NCBI RefSeq assembly: GCF_003515775.1 | Contig: NZ_QWEI01000001.1 | Span: 104,106 to 168,105 of the forward strand | Direction of reading: 5' to 3' | DNA: 64,000 nucleotides | DNA from: Ureibacillus yapensis | GTDB taxonomy: Bacteria > Bacillota > Bacilli > Bacillales_A > Planococcaceae | Shown here: in pieces, positions 60,400-64,000 of the stretch | Numbering within the stretch: the first letter of the stretch is position 1 | Layout: each line of letters begins with the position of its first letter | The notes under the pieces: generated by a model | Database searches by the model: none | Seen by the model: the letters and a program-made list of their open reading frames with translations, nothing else | Told to the model about the DNA's origin: nothing | Program-made: the position numbers and the translations under genes

Positions 60400-60416
60400 C
60401 CATAAAATGCTTAAGA

Positions 60417-61409
60417 TTAATCTTTCACAACATCGACTCGTTGTGCAAAGATGCTTTCATTATTTAAGAATACGTGCCAAATGCCGAATTCTTGTTGTTT
60501 TCTTGATAAATGAAGTACATTTTGAACCTCTTTTTCTTCTTCTTCATTCAATAGCAGCGTGATAGGCTTCGTTAATTCTACTGCCTTATTTTCCGTTGCC
60601 TTATATTTTCCTTTGTCCACGACAGTTACATACTCATAGTTTTCAAATATTTTATCTGCAAGCTCTTTATGTACTTGCCAATCATTTGATTCATTTAATG
60701 TGACAACAACTACCTTTTTTTGCCCTTGCTCGAAATAAGTGGCCAGCGTTCTTCCTGCTACTTTTGTAAAGCCTGTTTTCCCTGCAACAGCTCCTACCTG
60801 TTCACGAATCAGGCGATGTTTGTTTTGCCAAGTGACCCCAGTTGATGGATTTTTGTAGTTAATGGTCGATGCAATCCTTTTGAAGTTCTCGTTCTGTAGG
60901 GCGATTCTCAGCATTTGGGCCGTATCATAAGCAGAAGAAAGATGAATCTCATTGTGCAGACCGGATGGATTCGTAAAGTCCGTTTGATTCAATCCGTATA
61001 AATCCGCTTTTTCATTCATTAAATCCACAAAACCATCAACCGACCCTCCGGCATGTTCGGCCAGTGCATATGCCGCATCATTGCCGGAACGCAGCATCAG
61101 CCCATAAAGCAACGTTTCGACCGTTACTTTTTCTCCTGCCTTTAAATAAATGGAAGAGCCTTCGCTTAGTGTTGCTCGCTGTGTGATCGATACATCATCA
61201 TCCAAATTGCTATTCTCAATGGCAATGAGGGCTGTCCAGATTTTCGTCAAGCTGGCAATGGGCATACGGTCATGTGGACTGCTCCCTTCCAGCAGCCTTC
61301 CCGTATCTGCATCGATGACGGCATAAGACGCCTGTGCTGCTTGTACAACAGAGAAAAAAACAACAATGGAAAGAATAAACGCAAAAAAGACTTTTGCACT
61401 CCTTTTCAA
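60417..61409 (-). CDS. dacB: D-alanyl-D-alanine carboxypeptidase (DacB/DacF-type PBP5 family)
   Basis: A 330-residue secreted penicillin-binding protein. A signal peptide (about 1-27, ending AAQAS) is followed by the SxxK Ser53-Lys56 (SLTK), SxN Ser108-Asn110 (RSGN) and KTG at 211-213. It trims the terminal D-Ala of peptidoglycan stem peptides. The locus position matches dacB of B. subtilis, but the protein is shorter and the C-terminal amphipathic anchor of PBP5 proteins is not obvious. Symbol by position only; a DacF assignment is equally possible. Start TTG behind AAGGAGTG. Confidence 0.82.
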   Translation of the reverse strand: MKRSAKVFFAFILSIVVFFSVVQAAQASYAVIDADTGRLLEGSSPHDRMPIASLTKIWTALIAIENSNLDDDVSITQRATLSEGSSIYLKAGEKVTVETLLYGLMLRSGNDAAYALAEHAGGSVDGFVDLMNEKADLYGLNQTDFTNPSGLHNEIHLSSAYDTAQMLRIALQNENFKRIASTINYKNPSTGVTWQNKHRLIREQVGAVAGKTGFTKVAGRTLATYFEQGQKKVVVVTLNESNDWQVHKELADKIFENYEYVTVVDKGKYKATENKAVELTKPITLLLNEEEEKEVQNVLHLSRKQQEFGIWHVFLNNESIFAQRVDVVKD

Positions 61410-61447
61410 CCAGACACTCCTTCTTTTGATAAAGTCATCCTAGATAT

Positions 61448-62032
61448 TTAACCGTTAAAAGCTTCCTGAAACTTTGTCATAAATAAATCGGTTTCTTCAT
61501 GTTCATCTTCTTCGGCCGCTTCCGGTAAAGGCGGCAGTTCGCTAATGTCCTTTAAGCCGAAATAATTCAAGAACTCTTTCGTTGTACCATAGAGGATGGC
61601 ACGACCTGTCCCTTCCGCTCTTCCTACCTCTTGTACAAGAGCCCGGGATGCTAGCGTTTGAAGGGGTCGTTCACTTTTCACTCCGCGCAGATCCTCTATT
61701 TCGGTTCTTGTAATCGGCTGCTTGTACGCAATAATCGCCAATACTTCAAGGGACGCCGAGGAAAGTACTTGGCTATTTGGATTTTCAACGAGTTTTTTAA
61801 TCGTTTCCGCCATTTCCGGCTTTGTTGTAAGTTGATATGTACCTGCCAGCGATTTTAACGTAATACCGCGTTCCTCGGCATTGCTGTAATTGGTTTCGAG
61901 TTCACTTAAAGCTGCTTCAATTTCCATTGGTTCGACTTCCAACCAGTGGGATAGCTGTTTTACGGTCAATCCATCATCTCCCACGACGAAAAGCAGCGCT
62001 TCAATTTTGCTCATCAAACTGTTCAAGTTCAT
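61448..62032 (-). CDS. scpB: Segregation and condensation protein B (ScpB)
   Basis: A 194-residue protein with two winged-helix domains (SKIEALLFVVGDDGLTVKQL; SLEVLAIIAYKQPITRTEIEDLRG split around 103-126) and an acidic C-terminal tail (EEDEHEETD). It binds the ScpA kleisin in the SMC condensin. Start at ATG 62032, 9 bases from AAAGGAGG, inside scpA with a 32-base overlap. Confidence 0.95.
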   Translation of the reverse strand: MNLNSLMSKIEALLFVVGDDGLTVKQLSHWLEVEPMEIEAALSELETNYSNAEERGITLKSLAGTYQLTTKPEMAETIKKLVENPNSQVLSSASLEVLAIIAYKQPITRTEIEDLRGVKSERPLQTLASRALVQEVGRAEGTGRAILYGTTKEFLNYFGLKDISELPPLPEAAEEDEHEETDLFMTKFQEAFNG

Positions 62033-62780
62033 CGTCAATATCCTCCTTTTGCAAAGTGACAGTTAAATCTTCGAAGTTATTTTCTTGCTCTACAAAAACG
62101 ACTTGACGTTTCATTAACTCTAACAAAGATACGAACGTTACAATAATTGTAGATTTATCTTCATATGGAAATAGCTCAGAAAAACTGGATTTACCGCCAA
62201 AACGCTTCAATGAATCAATCACCGCAACCATTTGGTCTTTAACGGAAATTTCCTGTCTTGCGACTCTTGTTGACAAAGGTTTCTTTAATTGCTTTCGACG
62301 CATCAGCTTTTGAAAGGCGCTTAACATATCATAGACATTGACATTCATATCAAACAAGGCGAGCTGCTCGTCCGGCACATAGACCGATAAATCGCTTGGC
62401 GGACGGGTAAATACTTGGGCTCGCGATTCTTCCAGTTCCTTCAATTCCGATGCGGCTTGTTTATATTTTTTGTATTCGATCAATTTGGTAACAAGTTCTT
62501 CCCGCGGGTCCGGCCCATCGACTTCAAATTCCGCTTCTTCCATTTCTCCTTCATGAATCGGAAGCAGCATTCGGCTTTTTATGGCAAGCAGTGTTGCAGC
62601 CATCACGAGATATTCACTTGCTTCATTAAGCTCCAATTCTTTCATTGCATGAATATGATCAATATATTGTGCGGTTAGCTCCGCCATCGGAATATCATAG
62701 ATATCAATTTCCAAACGGTGAATTAAGTGCAATAATAAATCAAGAGGTCCCGTAAAGGCATCTAGTTTTACTTCATACAT
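62001..62780 (-). CDS. scpA: Segregation and condensation protein A (ScpA)
   Basis: A 259-residue kleisin. The N-terminus FTGPLDLLLHLIHRLEIDIYDIP (split around 9-31) binds the SMC neck. The C-terminal winged helix (KSSFSELFPYEDKSTIIVTFVSLLELMKRQ, split around 198-227) binds the SMC head. The middle binds ScpB. It is divergently arranged to ypuF. Starts with ATG behind GGGGGG. Confidence 0.96.
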   Translation of the reverse strand: MYEVKLDAFTGPLDLLLHLIHRLEIDIYDIPMAELTAQYIDHIHAMKELELNEASEYLVMAATLLAIKSRMLLPIHEGEMEEAEFEVDGPDPREELVTKLIEYKKYKQAASELKELEESRAQVFTRPPSDLSVYVPDEQLALFDMNVNVYDMLSAFQKLMRRKQLKKPLSTRVARQEISVKDQMVAVIDSLKRFGGKSSFSELFPYEDKSTIIVTFVSLLELMKRQVVFVEQENNFEDLTVTLQKEDIDDELEQFDEQN

Positions 62781-62878
62781 CTGTTAACCCCCTGACATTT
62801 TGTTCGTTCTTACGAATGTGATATATGTTTACTTAAGTATTTTAAATCAACTTTTACTATTTAGGAAAGAGGTTTGTT

Positions 62879-63388
62879 ATGCATCCGCTGTTTCATCCAT
62901 TATATGTAGATTATTGTGCTTATTTTAATGGCAATCAAGATTATTTTGAGTGCCACGAAGTACTGGAGGAATATTGGAAAATGATTGCTCCTGGCGATAA
63001 AATGCATCCATTGGTAGGATATGTCCAACTGGCAGTGGGCATGTATCATTGGCGCCGAAATAACAGGTCAGGTGCCTTGCGAATATTAAAGAAAGCCATC
63101 AATAATTTTTGCGAGAATCCAGAATCCCCTTTTTTCGATTTTATAGAGTTTGACGATTTATGTACAAACTGTGAGCAAAGCGCGAAGGCGATCGAAAGCG
63201 GCGAACCTTTTCGTGCCTTTTCGATTCCATTGCAAAATAAAGAACTAGCTGAACTCGTAACTATAAAAATAGCACAGCTCCCTTCGATCTCAAAAGATTT
63301 TCTCCTTCATAAACATATGCGACGCGACCGCTCGGATATTCTTCAAGCGAGGGAAGCTAAAATAAAGAAAAGCGGAGAACGCTCATAG
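62879..63388 (+). CDS. ypuF: DUF309 protein YpuF
   Basis: A 169-residue helical protein of the DUF309 family. The signature YFECHEVLEEYW (about 23-34) and the following QLAVGMYHWRRNN...GALRIL helix pair are diagnostic. No enzymatic role is known. The family fold resembles a TPR-like bundle with a buried His/Glu. It is divergently transcribed from scpA, the B. subtilis neighbourhood. Confidence 0.85.
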   Translation: MHPLFHPLYVDYCAYFNGNQDYFECHEVLEEYWKMIAPGDKMHPLVGYVQLAVGMYHWRRNNRSGALRILKKAINNFCENPESPFFDFIEFDDLCTNCEQSAKAIESGEPFRAFSIPLQNKELAELVTIKIAQLPSISKDFLLHKHMRRDRSDILQAREAKIKKSGERS

Positions 63389-63421
63389 GCTTAACATTGA
63401 CTGCAACAGCAGCAGAACACG

Positions 63422-63458
63422 GAAAAAGAGGCGGAACACTCAGATCGAGTTGTCCGCC
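63422..63458 (-). terminator. Terminator of ribT
   Basis: A 12-bp stem with two mismatches (63430-63441 with 63447-63458), overlapping the ribT stop codon and followed on the minus strand by TCTTTTTCC. Confidence 0.65.
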
Positions 63459-63811
63459 CCTTCAATTATCGGTAAACAGTATTTTACGAAAGGTTCTGTC
63501 TCTTCATTCGCTTTTAGCTCTTTAAATTGCCCGGTATTGAGTAGTTCTCTAAGCATTGTTTTGGCGATTCCTTCGCCGCGATAGGAAGGAACAACGGTAA
63601 TATGTTGAATAATACCAACCGCCCCCTCATCGTACACACCAACAATGCCAATATATTCCTCATCTTTTTTCCATAAAAACAAATGCCAATCTTCGTTTGC
63701 TTCGTAAGCATGAATGGTTTCCATTAAACGCTTTACGTCCTTTTGTTGCGGCATGAACGAAAGCAATCCCATTGCTATCTTTTCGAAAGATTTTTTATAG
63801 CGTATTAACAT
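63440..63811 (-). CDS. ribT: GNAT-family acetyltransferase RibT
   Basis: A 123-residue N-acetyltransferase-fold protein. It begins MLIRYKKSFEKIAMGLLSF, the characteristic RibT start, and has the acetyl-CoA pyrophosphate loop VVPSYRGEGIAKTML. In B. subtilis ribT ends the riboflavin operon; its substrate is unknown. The chosen start (63811) matches the family length, and GAGGG lies 10 bases upstream. Here no rib biosynthesis gene precedes it within the window. Confidence 0.88.
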   Translation of the reverse strand: MLIRYKKSFEKIAMGLLSFMPQQKDVKRLMETIHAYEANEDWHLFLWKKDEEYIGIVGVYDEGAVGIIQHITVVPSYRGEGIAKTMLRELLNTGQFKELKANEETEPFVKYCLPIIEGADNSI

Positions 63812-63924
63812 GAATAACATTCCCTCGTTTTCTATCAGTACAGCATCTTCACATATATTACATGATTTCTGTAAAGGAAGCAACCCGATTACCATAAACT
63901 TACAACCGTATGAACTATACGCTT

Positions 63925-64000
63925 TTATTCAATGGACGTAGTCGGAATAAGGAGAAAAATATAAACCAATGCCCAGATGATACAGAGGGCAACCAAGATT
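63925..64000 (-). CDS. C-terminal end of a membrane protein (partial)
   Basis: The last 24 codons of a frame entering from the right edge, ending ILLIPTTSIE-type sequence (ILVALCIIWALVYIF, then LLIPTTSIE and stop). It is one hydrophobic segment, consistent with the final transmembrane helix of a small membrane protein on the same strand as ribT. Too short to assign. Confidence 0.45.
   Translation of the reverse strand, partial: ILVALCIIWALVYIFLLIPTTSIE

Overview
The window is AT-rich chromosomal DNA of a spore-former-type Firmicute. The order ypdA-ypbG-ypbE-recQ-ypbB-fer, then ribU-rsiX-sigX-resEDCBA-rluB-dacB-scpBA-ypuF-ribT, matches the Bacillus subtilis backbone. The divergence of the proteins and several missing backbone genes suggest a Planococcaceae/Caryophanaceae member (Lysinibacillus/Solibacillus-like). 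That placement is inference.

Left edge (1-1.7 kb): the 5' part of a cold-shock gene, a 57-residue CxxC mini-protein and a Cdd1-type helix-hairpin-helix protein. From 1.7 to 40 kb lies a catabolic island that is almost entirely on the minus strand. A LysR regulator diverges from a lipocalin-fold gene. Operon 1 (8.1->3.4 kb) holds a flavin-dependent aromatic hydroxylase, an extradiol dioxygenase, a meta-cleavage hydrolase and a TcuA-like flavoprotein. A 618-residue regulator (8.3-10.2 kb) joins a phenol-sensor XylR_N/V4R half to a PucR output half. Operon 2 (18.1->10.5 kb) holds a second extradiol dioxygenase, a stand-alone FAD synthetase, an isocitrate-lyase-family C-C lyase, a TcuA-like flavoprotein, an SDR, a GlcG/HbpS protein, a fumarate-reductase-fold flavoprotein and an Asp/Glu-racemase-fold protein without its catalytic cysteines. 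An MFS transporter, an SDR pseudogene and an SDR follow (21.1->18.8 kb). Operon 3 (28.3->21.8 kb) holds a third hydrolase/hydroxylase/dioxygenase set plus flavin reductase, 2-oxopent-4-enoate hydratase, acetaldehyde dehydrogenase and 4-hydroxy-2-oxovalerate aldolase. An esterase stands alone at 28.6-29.5 kb. Operon 4 (39.9->29.8 kb) holds two phosphotriesterase-fold proteins (one intact, one without metal ligands), a thiolase-fold/DUF35 pair, a CocE-type hydrolase, a metallo-beta-lactamase hydrolase, a two-subunit CoA-transferase, a GntR regulator and an FAD monooxygenase. Its promoter carries a good cre site.

Reading the island as a pathway: a phenolic substrate is ortho-hydroxylated by a reduced-flavin oxygenase fed by the single flavin reductase. 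The catechol is opened by one of three type I extradiol dioxygenases, and the product is hydrolysed. The shared hydratase/aldolase/dehydrogenase trio then delivers pyruvate and acetyl-CoA. Operons 2 and 4 probably process the non-aromatic part of the substrate (acid, lactone/ester and CoA-thioester chemistry). The substrate cannot be named from sequence.

From 40.6 kb on, the genes are housekeeping: bacillithiol disulfide reductase, RecQ, ferredoxin, FabI under a FapR box, riboflavin uptake under an FMN riboswitch, SigX/RsiX with an ECF-type self-promoter, cytochrome c maturation and its ResDE sensor system, RluB, a D,D-carboxypeptidase and the ScpAB condensin partners. Three intergenic regions carry unrelated tandem arrays that share a repeat period of 52 bp. 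Four copies of a dispersed GC-rich palindromic repeat are also present.
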